Source: Flammeovirgaceae bacterium UBA5008
Lineage (GTDB): Bacteria > Bacteroidota > Bacteroidia > Cytophagales > Cyclobacteriaceae
Length of the DNA stretch: 39,302 bases
Assembly (NCBI GenBank): GCA_002398365.1
Contig: DGYK01000021.1
Span: 57,739 to 97,040 of the forward strand
Direction of reading: 5' to 3'
The notes under the pieces are model-generated. The model saw nothing but the letters and a program-made list of their open reading frames with translations. It did no database searches and was not told where the DNA came from. Position 1 is the first letter of the stretch, and each line of letters opens with the position of its first letter. Positions 26,620 through 34,354 of this stretch are shown piece after piece. The position numbers and the translations under genes are program-made.

Positions 26620-27625
26620 CTAAATGAAATAGTGTGACAGTAGTGTTTTTGTCGAAATGAATATTCTTTTTAAGCAACTCAATAGCCTCTTTAATTTTAG
26701 CGGCATTTATTTCCTCCCATTTTAACTGATCGCCCGTGCGAAGATAGATATCGTTGATAACCGTGTCATGCATAACAGTATGCCATAATGGTTTCTCTTG
26801 TTTCAGAATCGTTTTGAGAATTTGATTGTTCGTGTACAGCACCCCTGAAAAACGTTCGTTGTGATATACCTGCGCCCATGAATAAACTGGTAATGCGACA
26901 TCCAAATGCAAAGGATATGAGGGGCTATCCTGTAAATAGTTTTTTAATTCTTTTATATCCAGAATGGAGTTCTTACCGGGGTTATCCAACGGATTCAGGA
27001 GGTTGTAACACATCAGCGTGGCTTTATCAACTGGTGGAACACCCATTTTGTCGGGGTACTTAAAAGGATATAGGCGCAAGGTGCAACTGATCTTTTTGTT
27101 TGCTATTTCTTTGAGCTTCTTCAGGAAATAGAAGTAATTGTCCTTCGACTTTAGTGTCCAGTCGCAGTCCATTTGAAACTCCTGAATGATCGTTCCTTCT
27201 CTAAATTTTTCGCTGGCATACTTAGTGATCAGAAAATTGGTATTGTCAGCCAATATATCCAGCTCCTCTTTCGTTGATTTCAAAAATACAACATTGCGCA
27301 AGTACACGGTAGGAATAATCTCTTCAAACATACCGGGTTGGGAATAGCCTTCCCACCAATCTGTTTTTGATTCAGGAAAACTTCCTCGCTCCGGACTGAA
27401 GTTTACTTCAAAGAACTTTACATATAGTTTTTTGACATCCAGTGTATCGCACACGGCTCTCTCTTTATTAGTAAGATGTGCGTTGCTCTTCCAATAATAG
27501 AAAGCGTGCTCTACTTTTTCTATTTTCTGTTGTGTGCAAGAAGTGAGATACAGGGGTATCATTATCACGAGCCCGCGTACAACATTACTATACAGGTAAA
27601 AATATCTCTTGTGGATTCGTTCCAT
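26552..27625 (-). CDS. Putative lipoprotein with a possible TIM-barrel fold, unknown
   Basis: A 357-residue protein from the ATG at 27625, chosen because a TTG 45 nt upstream adds a polar leader in front of the signal. Signal peptide and lipobox: IMIPLYLTSC, with Cys30 as the lipidation site. The mature part has QEFQMDCDWT (Asp153 and Asp155 at the end of a strand), CTLRLYPFKYP, GVPPVD at 195-200 and LMCYNLL, spaced like strands of a glycoside-hydrolase-type TIM barrel; this is pattern recognition only. The 3' end overlaps the next gene. The two genes probably form one unit of envelope proteins. The function cannot be stated. Confidence 0.65.
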   Translation of the reverse strand: MERIHKRYFYLYSNVVRGLVIMIPLYLTSCTQQKIEKVEHAFYYWKSNAHLTNKERAVCDTLDVKKLYVKFFEVNFSPERGSFPESKTDWWEGYSQPGMFEEIIPTVYLRNVVFLKSTKEELDILADNTNFLITKYASEKFREGTIIQEFQMDCDWTLKSKDNYFYFLKKLKEIANKKISCTLRLYPFKYPDKMGVPPVDKATLMCYNLLNPLDNPGKNSILDIKELKNYLQDSPSYPLHLDVALPVYSWAQVYHNERFSGVLYTNNQILKTILKQEKPLWHTVMHDTVINDIYLRTGDQLKWEEINAAKIKEAIELLKKNIHFDKNTTVTLFHLDEEQLNQFTNEELASFYSDFSK

Positions 27626-28046
27626 GATGGGGTTATTCGATGCTTTTGGGAGATTATTACAAACGCGCAAAACTTAACTATAAAAGTGCGATTTTCTTAT
27701 TCCAAACACAAAAATGCCAACAAAATTAGGACTTGATGCTTTGGACTAAAAATTATGAACTAGGAGCTTAGAATTTGGAGGGGTAGCCTTCTAAAACAAA
27801 AAAAAGATTACACATTTCAAAGCAACGGAAATGTGTGCAATAGGATTAGAGGACTTAGGACTTTTGTCTTGCAGATGTAGTGTATCGAAACATAAAGGTG
27901 TCAATAGAACAACTCACTTGCAGCTTGAGATTTAGTCATTACTCATTGTTCAATGGATAATGTACCATCAATTAATCAGTCCATTACTTAATCAAACTGT
28001 ATCTATTCCTAAAAACAGATCAGTTTTACACAAAATGGAGACGTGT

Positions 28047-28277
28047 GAGATCATAACAGAACCGAGTGAGATCATAACAGAACCGAGTGAGATCATAACA
28101 GAACCGAGTGATATTCAAATTGACTCAATTGAGATAATAATTGAACTGAGTGGGATAATGATTGAACTGAGTGAGATCAGAATAGAACTGGGTGAGAAAA
28201 TAATTGAACTGAGTGGGATCCAAATAAAACTGAGTGAGATCTGAATAGAACTGAGTGAGTTCTTAACTGAACTGATG
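28047..28277. repeat. 21-bp tandem repeat array, 11 units
   Basis: Eleven units of exactly 21 bp without indels. The first three (28047-28109) are identical, starting GAGATCATAACAG and ending ACCGAGT. Units 4-11 have diverged, mostly keeping GAG/GGG at the start and (A/T)(A/G)GAACTGAGT-like endings. Read on the plus strand they give a seven-residue period (EIITEPS in the identical units, xIxIELS later), closed by a TGA in unit 10. No spacers separate units, so it is not a CRISPR array. Confidence 0.95.
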
Positions 28278-28401
28278 GAGCTCAGCGCTCAAAATTCAAA
28301 GAAAAGAGAGGAGTAGTGGCTATAGAAGGGCGCAAGTGTGGGTGCGCTAAATGAAATGCGATCAATCTAAGAAGAGACTGACCTATATAAAACAAAAAGC
28401 A

Positions 28402-28434
28402 ATACACGGATTCCTCCCTAAGGAACCCGTGTAT
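28402..28434 (-). terminator. Terminator of the 164-residue protein gene
   Basis: 14-bp stem with one mismatch (arms 28402-28415 and 28421-28434, ATACACGG and CCGTGTAT at the base) and a 5-nt loop. Read on the minus strand it is followed by a T-rich tract (TTGCTTTTTGTTTT). Confidence 0.85.
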
Positions 28435-28459
28435 CATAGTCTGGGCACTGCCCATTTGC

Positions 28460-28954
28460 CTAGGCGGCATTATCCGCGTTGTCGGAAGGCTTCTTTTTAG
28501 AAGCCCTTTTGCCTTGACCTTTGAACCGTTTGCTCAACTCATCATGCACGCTCTTTAAACCAGGCGTGGATTTAGAGGCTGAGCGCACCAGCTCGTACAC
28601 CGTCAAACTGGAGTTCATCGACTCGGAACCCACAGCTATGTAGGTGCTGTCGATTTTCTCATTGAGCGAATTGATTAACAATTTAATCTCACCCAATGAT
28701 TTGAAGAGCGCGGTGTCTTTCCCATACTCTACCTTGTCGAACACCGGAGGTAGAATGGAAGGAAAATTGTTCGAGGCGTTGTACGCCTCTTGCACAAAGT
28801 CGATGCTCTTCGGCCCGACTTTGGTCAATGCCTTCCGCTCTTGCTTAGTCAGCGAGATCAAGAAGGGCAAGTTGTTCTCAAGCGTTTTGATCGCTGCTTT
28901 TACAGCGTCAAGATTTGCCTGAGAAAGCGCAAATGAAATCTGCGTCTTTATCAT
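28460..28954 (-). CDS. Conserved Bacteroidota protein of unknown function
   Basis: A 164-residue soluble, helical protein. The block NLPFLISLTKQERKAL, followed by KSIDFVQEAY and later VGSESMNSSLTVYELV, is one I recognise from a family of about 160 residues in many Bacteroidota, with no known function. The C-terminus (GKRASKKKPSDNADNAA) is basic then polar and probably unstructured. No signal peptide or membrane segment. It stands alone with a hairpin terminator downstream and, eight bases before the ATG, a leader hairpin. Confidence 0.75.
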   Translation of the reverse strand: MIKTQISFALSQANLDAVKAAIKTLENNLPFLISLTKQERKALTKVGPKSIDFVQEAYNASNNFPSILPPVFDKVEYGKDTALFKSLGEIKLLINSLNEKIDSTYIAVGSESMNSSLTVYELVRSASKSTPGLKSVHDELSKRFKGQGKRASKKKPSDNADNAA

Positions 28955-29273
28955 ACTATGGGCGACTGAGGGATGTTATCTCAGTCGTGAAAACCTTTCC
29001 AAACCGCGTGCCAGAAAAAAAACATCGAAATTGATGATGATTTCAACGTTTTCGAAAATCAAATCCTCGAAAGTGACGATATAAAACGAAAATGCTAACG
29101 AAATAAAACGAAAAAGCGAATTTTTGAATAAGATGGACGCTTCAGTAAAACGAAAGATGGATTAAATGAATGAAGGCTGTTTTCTTAAAGAGAAAGTTTT
29201 GTTTTTACAAAAACGGTAGGTGTTTACTTTGTTGTCGCCCGGCTGCCGTTTATTTTGGCGCCATCATACCTTA
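28955..29273. other. 319-bp intergenic region with hairpin and repeated decamer
   Basis: CGACTGAG (28963-28970) and CTCAGTCG (28980-28987) form a perfect 8-bp hairpin in the leader of the gene at 28954. TAAAACGAAA occurs at 29082-29091, 29104-29113 and 29146-29155, and the palindrome TTTTCGAAAA at 29049-29058. No TAnnTTTG promoter is evident for the minus-strand gene, and no gene is seen here. Confidence 0.7.
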
Positions 29274-29951
29274 TTACTTCAGCAACAGGTTCTGACTCAC
29301 CGCAAATAACACCAATCCCACTGTATTGCGCGAGCCTGTCTTTTGCAGCAGGTTGTTGCGATGACCGTCTACTGTTTTGGCGCTAATGAAGAGTTTCTCG
29401 GCAATCTCTTCGGTGGTATTTTGTTGGCAGATTAACTGCAAAATCTCTACTTCCCGCTTGGTCAGATTCAGGGATGCCATCAGCGCTTTCGGTTTATGGC
29501 GTTTGCCTAAATTGTTTTGAATGGCTTTGAGGGATTGCTCGTTGATATAAGAACCTTTGGTGTGCACCGACTGAATGGCATCATATACTTCCTGTGGATT
29601 GCAATCTTTTACCAGATAACCGGCTGCACCATATTGAATTAATTGAGCAATCAGACTATCATCGTTATGCACTGATAAAATCATGACCTTGATGTCCGGA
29701 AAACGCAAAGTGATGTCATTCGTCAGTTGCATTCCATTGTACTCTGTTTTGCCATTGGGCGGCAGCGAAAGATCTACCAGCAAAACGTGCGGCAATTCAG
29801 GACAGGCTGTAAGCTTATCGACAACAGAATATCCATCGGCCGATTCAAACATCACTTCCACATTGGGAAGATTGGCTAAAATAGCTTTTAGCCCTTGCCG
29901 GAATAACAGTTGATCTTCTACTAACCCCACGCGAATTTTTTGATCTGCCAT
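29274..29951 (-). CDS. NarL/FixJ-type response regulator
   Basis: A 225-residue regulator. The receiver domain at 6-130 has acidic pocket Glu12/Asp13, phosphoacceptor Asp60 in LLVDLS, Ser93 and the lysine in YLVKDC. The LuxR-type helix-turn-helix (about 160-225) contains LTKREVEILQLICQQNTTEE and ISAKTVDGHRNNLLQKTG. It lies 5 nt after its cognate kinase and is the last gene of a four-gene minus-strand operon. Its divergent neighbour is the eCIS operon, a natural candidate target; that is inference. Confidence 0.93.
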   Translation of the reverse strand: MADQKIRVGLVEDQLLFRQGLKAILANLPNVEVMFESADGYSVVDKLTACPELPHVLLVDLSLPPNGKTEYNGMQLTNDITLRFPDIKVMILSVHNDDSLIAQLIQYGAAGYLVKDCNPQEVYDAIQSVHTKGSYINEQSLKAIQNNLGKRHKPKALMASLNLTKREVEILQLICQQNTTEEIAEKLFISAKTVDGHRNNLLQKTGSRNTVGLVLFAVSQNLLLK

Positions 29952-29956
29952 AAATG

Positions 29957-30751
29957 TTATGCTGAAACAGGAGCGATGGGTACTTGCACCGTGGCGATCA
30001 TACCGCGGCCTTCTTCATTTTCAATACGGAGAGTGCCACGTAATGCATTGACGCGCGCCTGCATGTTTTTGAATCCGATTCCATCTGAATGATCGCTTTC
30101 AGAAATGCCTTTGCCATCATCGCGGTAGGTAAGGTTTAACACCTCTTCAAACTGATCGATCTGAATGTAGATGTACTTGGCTTGCGCATGCTTCAACGTA
30201 TTGTTGATTAATTCCATACAAATTCGATACAGACCCAACTCAATGGAAGCAGGCCATCGTTGCTGCTCATCGAAAATATTAAAATCAATGCGTATATCCT
30301 TACTATCTCCAATTTTTTTAATGACGTCTTGAATGGTTTTACCGATGCCGAACATTTCTAGCTGGTAAGGCATTAATTCATGGCTAATCCTTCGCATGGA
30401 GTCCATGGCTACTTCAGACATACTGCGGATGTCTTCCAATGTAATTTTGTTTTCTCCTTCCAGTTGTTGTTCCAGTTGCACCATGCGCATACGGGCAATG
30501 GAAAGGGTAGCCCCTAACTCATCGTGCAGATTGGCGGCTATGCGTTTCTTTTCTTCTTCCTGGGCGGCAATAATAGAGGTAAGTAAATCGTGTTGATGAA
30601 CACTTTTGAGTTCCTCATTCTTTAACATTTGTCGGTATAAGTTCTTCTGAAAGTTTTGATTGAGCATGATCACGCCCAGTGCAATCACAAAAACAACACC
30701 GGCAAAGGTGAGCAGAGTAATGAGAAAATTTAGTTCGTTGGCCTGTGCCAT
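29957..30751 (-). CDS. Sensor histidine kinase (HisKA_3, NarX/LytS-like)
   Basis: 264 residues from the ATG at 30751, chosen over a start 57 nt upstream because MAQANELNFLITLLTFAGVV begins one transmembrane helix directly. The H-box is EEEKKRIAANLHDELGATLS, with His76 as phosphoacceptor. The N-box ELINNTLKHA and the G-boxes DDGKGI and GIGFKNM belong to the HATPase domain. It has a single membrane helix and no periplasmic sensing domain, so the signal must come through a partner, perhaps the adjacent membrane protein or lipoprotein. It overlaps the upstream gene by 22 bases. Confidence 0.92.
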   Translation of the reverse strand: MAQANELNFLITLLTFAGVVFVIALGVIMLNQNFQKNLYRQMLKNEELKSVHQHDLLTSIIAAQEEEKKRIAANLHDELGATLSIARMRMVQLEQQLEGENKITLEDIRSMSEVAMDSMRRISHELMPYQLEMFGIGKTIQDVIKKIGDSKDIRIDFNIFDEQQRWPASIELGLYRICMELINNTLKHAQAKYIYIQIDQFEEVLNLTYRDDGKGISESDHSDGIGFKNMQARVNALRGTLRIENEEGRGMIATVQVPIAPVSA

Positions 30752-31380
30752 AGCCCTGCAAAGAAACAACAATACATGATCATTGAAAAGAACGCGTGAA
30801 TTACCCATGTATATAAACTGGCTTCTTTCGAGAAGAAGTGGGTAATCATGTTGCCAAAGTAAAAGATCAGTAAACTGGAAGAATAGTAAATAAACAGTCC
30901 CGAGTTGATCCAGTTCAAACTTTTGGCCAATTGCATTCTATTTTTCTTCACAATGTCATTGAGCATGATGGTGTAGGTAGACAGCGAGAAAATAATGATC
31001 AGGATCGACTCAACTGTAAGCCCATTGGAGTTAAAAGTATAAATATCTTGAATAAACAGTGAGTTGAAGATGGTGAATACCAGAAAGACGGCTGTAATCG
31101 CCCAGATGATTTTGGGATTGATAAAACCGCGCAGCACTTCTTGGTAAAACATGGCTAAAAAACAAAAGCCCCCCGCAACGTACAGGTGCAGAAAGGGCAT
31201 ATTGTTGATACTCTGAAACCACCAGATACGAGAAAATAACTCGATCACCGCGGAAAAGAAAATAAACCAGGTAAAGATGCGGAGTTCTTTGGTTAGCTGT
31301 CGGTAAACAAACAACGCATAAACAGTAACGATTAATAAGGGAATAAAAGCAAACTTGACAATGAGAAGAAAAAAATCCAT
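30730..31380 (-). CDS. Polytopic membrane protein of a two-component operon
   Basis: A 216-residue protein with six or seven hydrophobic segments and short loops (for example MDFFLLIVKFAFIPLLIVTV, FTWFIFFSAVIELFSR, IIWAITAVFLVFTIFN, VIHAFFSMIMYCCFFAGL). No catalytic motif seen. It overlaps the histidine kinase gene and follows the lipoprotein gene by 9 nt. Being in one transcript with a kinase that lacks a sensor, it may sense or relay the signal. Related membrane proteins sit beside kinases in other Bacteroidota, but I know of no function. Confidence 0.75.
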   Translation of the reverse strand: MDFFLLIVKFAFIPLLIVTVYALFVYRQLTKELRIFTWFIFFSAVIELFSRIWWFQSINNMPFLHLYVAGGFCFLAMFYQEVLRGFINPKIIWAITAVFLVFTIFNSLFIQDIYTFNSNGLTVESILIIIFSLSTYTIMLNDIVKKNRMQLAKSLNWINSGLFIYYSSSLLIFYFGNMITHFFSKEASLYTWVIHAFFSMIMYCCFFAGLWHRPTN

Positions 31381-31389
31381 TGAGGGGTG

Positions 31390-31902
31390 CTATTGGTTGA
31401 GGGGGCTACCATTGGGGCAAGTATTGGGGCATGGAGCTGTAAAGTCAAGTACATAACTTCCATCGGTAGCCAGGCTATTATCGGCATCGGCTAAGCCATG
31501 CTTATGTGGTCCTTTCAAAATTACATCCTGTCCGGCAATACCATTTTTAATGGAAGCACCCTCTACGGGCGTGAAGAAAAGACGGAACTGATTATTTTTA
31601 TCCATGCCTAAATAAACACGTGCATGAGTATAGTTGACTGGTGTCTTTTCAGGAAGCCCCAATGCTTGTAATAAATCGGCTGCGCGAATTGTAAATGCTT
31701 TAATAGGAATGGAGCCTTGCAGATTTGCTTTCGATACTGAATCGTAACGGTGAATATAATAGACAGCCGAATCAAGATCAAGTGCATATTCGGCCACAGC
31801 CGGTGCTTTCTTTTCAGTATCGGTTTCTTCTTTTGGTTGTGAGCAACCAATAATCAAGGCGAGGAATAGAATTGTGAGTAGACTATTTTTCATACGATCC
31901 AT
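31390..31902 (-). CDS. Small lipoprotein of the two-component operon
   Basis: A 170-residue lipoprotein with a signal ending LALIIGC (lipidated cysteine). Met4 is an equally possible start. The mature region has an acidic, Lys/Glu-rich linker (SQPKEETDTEKK), then a compact mixed domain, and a C-terminus with PCPNTCPNG, a Cys-x3-Cys pair that could form a disulfide or bind a ligand. First gene of the operon with a well-placed promoter. Being envelope-anchored and co-transcribed with a kinase lacking a sensor suggests a role in sensing, as inference. No family recognised. Confidence 0.75.
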   Translation of the reverse strand: MDRMKNSLLTILFLALIIGCSQPKEETDTEKKAPAVAEYALDLDSAVYYIHRYDSVSKANLQGSIPIKAFTIRAADLLQALGLPEKTPVNYTHARVYLGMDKNNQFRLFFTPVEGASIKNGIAGQDVILKGPHKHGLADADNSLATDGSYVLDFTAPCPNTCPNGSPLNQ

Positions 31903-31938
31903 TTAGTTTTTAATACAACAATACCACGTTTTCATTAA

Positions 31939-31970
31939 TAAAGATAGCCCCCCGCTCCAATACCGGCAAA
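31939..31970 (-). promoter_or_regulatory. Promoter of the lipoprotein-membrane protein-kinase-regulator operon
   Basis: Minus-strand TTTG at 31970-31967, a 20-nt spacer and TATCTTTA at 31946-31939, one mismatch from TAnnTTTG. The leader before the ATG at 31902 is about 30 bases. Confidence 0.7.
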
Positions 31971-31983
31971 AAGCAAAGGGAAA

Positions 31984-32044
31984 TACCTGCATCTTTCTAA
32001 AAAACAGGTAAAAACCCCTGCTTTTACAATCAGGTAATATCCTG
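31984..32044. promoter_or_regulatory. Cluster of CAGGTA/TACCTG motifs before the eCIS operon
   Basis: TACCTG at 31984-31989 and CAGGTA at 32005-32010 form a perfect inverted repeat with 15 nt between the arms. A second CAGGTA is at 32031-32036, and CCTG occurs at 32017-32020 and 32041-32044. Five related half-sites within 61 bases, 76-136 bp before the first eCIS start codon, look like a regulator-binding region. TTTGTTCAAACAAA, a 6-bp inverted repeat, lies at 32073-32086. Confidence 0.5.
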
Positions 32045-32119
32045 CATGTTTCAGTTCAGTGTTCCTATCAAATTTGTTCAAACAAAAACACAGCGAATAG
32101 AATTCACTGCATCAACACC

Positions 32120-32740
32120 ATGATTTATCAGGCATTGGATACCGTAGCAAATGAATTGAATGACTACTTGGTAGCGCGTTTGCACAAAGGAGGAGAAAGA
32201 GCAGCGGTGCTGAATGCCATTGTAGGGCAGGAGGGAAGCATACCAATGAACAGCCGTGACCGGGTGGTGCTCTCATTGATTAATCTGGAACATGAAACGG
32301 CCATGCAATTCAATCCCATCTTTTTTCAGAACAAAGAAAAGACCAACACAAAGAAACCGGAGAACCTACCTTACAATTTTAACCTGGATGTATTGGTAAC
32401 AGTTGTATTTGAGGATAACTATGAAGAAGGACTGAAGCATCTGTCGGAGGCGATTTATTTCTTTCAAACCAAGAATGTATTCAACATTGAAAATACGCCC
32501 CGCCTAGGCATGGGGATTCAAGAACTCACTTTTGAGTTGATAAAATTAAGTTATCACCAAGAGCACAGCTTGTGGGGCGCCATTGGTGCCAAATATATGC
32601 CTTCGGTTTTATTCAAGATACGGATGCTTTCGTTTCAAAGCGGTCAGTTAATAGACGTTCCGCAAATTGCTCAGATTGCTCCGGCCAAAGATAAAAGTTC
32701 TATCACTCAATTAAATCCATCTCATTCAATTCAAAATTAA
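32120..32740 (+). CDS. eCIS DUF4255 protein (Pvc16/Afp16-like sheath-tube terminator/cap)
   Basis: A 206-residue protein, first gene of the eCIS operon. The start MIYQALDTVANELNDYLVA and the internal SRDRVVLSLINLEHE fit DUF4255, whose members (Pvc16, Afp16) cap the distal end of the tube and sheath. The central VLVTVVFEDNYEEGLKHL and FFQTKNVF are also typical. No signal peptide, so it is made and assembled in the cytoplasm. Being first rather than near the end of the operon differs from the Photorhabdus cassettes. Confidence 0.85.
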   Translation: MIYQALDTVANELNDYLVARLHKGGERAAVLNAIVGQEGSIPMNSRDRVVLSLINLEHETAMQFNPIFFQNKEKTNTKKPENLPYNFNLDVLVTVVFEDNYEEGLKHLSEAIYFFQTKNVFNIENTPRLGMGIQELTFELIKLSYHQEHSLWGAIGAKYMPSVLFKIRMLSFQSGQLIDVPQIAQIAPAKDKSSITQLNPSHSIQN

Positions 32741-32751
32741 TTGTACAAACC

Positions 32752-34308
32752 ATGACGACAACTGCTTTAGTGACACCGGGCGTTTACATTAATGAAGTAA
32801 ATGCTTTTCCCAACTCTGTGGTGCAGGTGGCCACAGCTATTCCGGCCTTCATTGGCTACACACCACAAGCTGCCTATGAAGGCAAATCGTATGTAATGAA
32901 GCCGACTCGAATTACTTCGATGAAGGATTTTAATGCATTCTTTTCATACCCCGATGCGCAGGCCAAGCAATATTCGCCTTCTTACTATTTAACGAAGCAG
33001 AAGAAAGCACCGGCTGCCGGAAAATCGTATTCTTTTAATGGCGACATCTATACCATCGAACCCGACCCCGGCACCATCTATTATCTCTATAATAGTGTGC
33101 AGATGTTTTTTGAAAATGGCGGTAGTGTTGCGTACGTTGTTTCGCTGGGCCCCTACGGATCTGCTACCAACTCCGCAATTAATCCGGGCGATGAAATTAC
33201 CAATATGAACGTAAAGCTGGCCGACTTTCAATCGGCTTTGCTGGCATTGAAAAAGTTTGAAGATGTAACCATGTATGTAGCACCGGAGTCCACCTTATTG
33301 TCGGATGGTGAATATTCTACCTTACTGGAAGAAATGTTGCTGCAAGCCAACAACATGCAAACGTTTATGAGCATCATGGATGTAAAAGGCGGACGTGAGC
33401 CGGATCCGCAATTGTGGTTAGATGATATTACCAATTTCCGGAATGCTACCGGCAATAACTACTTAAAATACGGAGCAGCTTACTATCCCTATTTGAAAAC
33501 CACCGTCATGTCGATTGATGACGTAGACTACACCAACATTAACGGAGGCGATGTATCTACCTTGATGGACCTCTTGAATCCGGCCGCTAATCCAAATCCT
33601 GTGGCAGCCAAAATTATTAACTCCATCAAGGCGGGTAATACACTGTCGGTATCTCAAAATAATCAGGCGCTCCTGATGGCGAGCAAAACCTACGCACACT
33701 TGTTGGCCATTGTGCTCGAGCAAATAAATACATTACCACCCAGTGGTATTGTGGCCGGTATTATCAGCCAAGTTGACGGAGACAAAGGTGTTTGGAATGC
33801 GCCTGCCAACGTTTCGCCCGTAGGTGTTACAGATCTCACCATTCAATTGGATGAAGATGATCAGGGAGGATTGAATGTGGACGCTGTAAGTGGTAAATCC
33901 ATTAATGCGTTCCGCTTCTTCAACGGCCAGGGAGTGTTGCTGTGGGGTGCCCGCACATTGGATGGCAACAGTCAGGACTGGCGTTATATCAACGTGCGCA
34001 GAACGGTTACTATGATTGAGCAATCGGCTAAGCTTGCGTTGCGTAACTATGTGTTTGCACCCAATGTGTCCATTACCTGGAGCACAGTGAAAAGTATGCT
34101 CACCAACTTCTTAACCAATGTGTGGAAGGAAGGAGCCTTGCAAGGATCATCGCCCACGGATGCATTTCAAGTGCAGATTGGTTTAGGCGTGACAATGGAT
34201 CCGCAGGACATACTGGACGGATACATGCGCGCCACCATTCTCATTGCGGTTACACACCCCGCAGAGTTTATTGTTTTGTCCGTTGAGCAACAGCTGGCTA
34301 AATCTTAA
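32752..34308 (+). CDS. eCIS contractile sheath protein
   Basis: A 518-residue sheath protein. N-terminus TPGVYINEVNAFPNSVVQVA, with the strand that links subunits, then AIPAFIGYT. The conserved C-terminal sheath domain holds GVLLWGARTLD, WRYINVRR and the closing FIVLSVEQQLA. Between them, about residues 50-330, is a variable outer domain. Only one sheath gene is present, whereas the PVC and Afp clusters have three. It starts 11 nt after the DUF4255 gene. Confidence 0.93.
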   Translation: MTTTALVTPGVYINEVNAFPNSVVQVATAIPAFIGYTPQAAYEGKSYVMKPTRITSMKDFNAFFSYPDAQAKQYSPSYYLTKQKKAPAAGKSYSFNGDIYTIEPDPGTIYYLYNSVQMFFENGGSVAYVVSLGPYGSATNSAINPGDEITNMNVKLADFQSALLALKKFEDVTMYVAPESTLLSDGEYSTLLEEMLLQANNMQTFMSIMDVKGGREPDPQLWLDDITNFRNATGNNYLKYGAAYYPYLKTTVMSIDDVDYTNINGGDVSTLMDLLNPAANPNPVAAKIINSIKAGNTLSVSQNNQALLMASKTYAHLLAIVLEQINTLPPSGIVAGIISQVDGDKGVWNAPANVSPVGVTDLTIQLDEDDQGGLNVDAVSGKSINAFRFFNGQGVLLWGARTLDGNSQDWRYINVRRTVTMIEQSAKLALRNYVFAPNVSITWSTVKSMLTNFLTNVWKEGALQGSSPTDAFQVQIGLGVTMDPQDILDGYMRATILIAVTHPAEFIVLSVEQQLAKS

Positions 34309-34354
34309 AATCATTTCAGTTCATAAATACATTACCATTTAAAAATAGATCATT

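Larger units (their letters stand above)
27626..28459. other. Long gene-poor, AT-rich interval
   Basis: No convincing gene in 834 bases. It holds a 9-bp inverted repeat ACACATTTC/GAAATGTGT at 27810-27836, short GGACTTAG-type iterations near 27725-27870, the 21-bp tandem repeat array at 28047-28277 and a terminator at 28402-28434. A 94-codon open frame at 27960-28244 exists only because a 21-bp period keeps frame; I do not call it a gene. Confidence 0.6.

Noticed and set aside
27960..28244. 94-codon open frame spanning the 21-bp repeats, as a protein gene
   Set aside because: Frame is kept automatically by a period of 21 bases, there is no promoter, the sequence is low in complexity and the frame ends inside the array.
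28047..28277. CRISPR array
   Set aside because: Units are contiguous with no spacers, and no cas gene is present.
30752..30808. 19-residue N-terminal extension of the histidine kinase
   Set aside because: It lengthens the overlap with the membrane protein gene and adds residues before the natural membrane-helix start.
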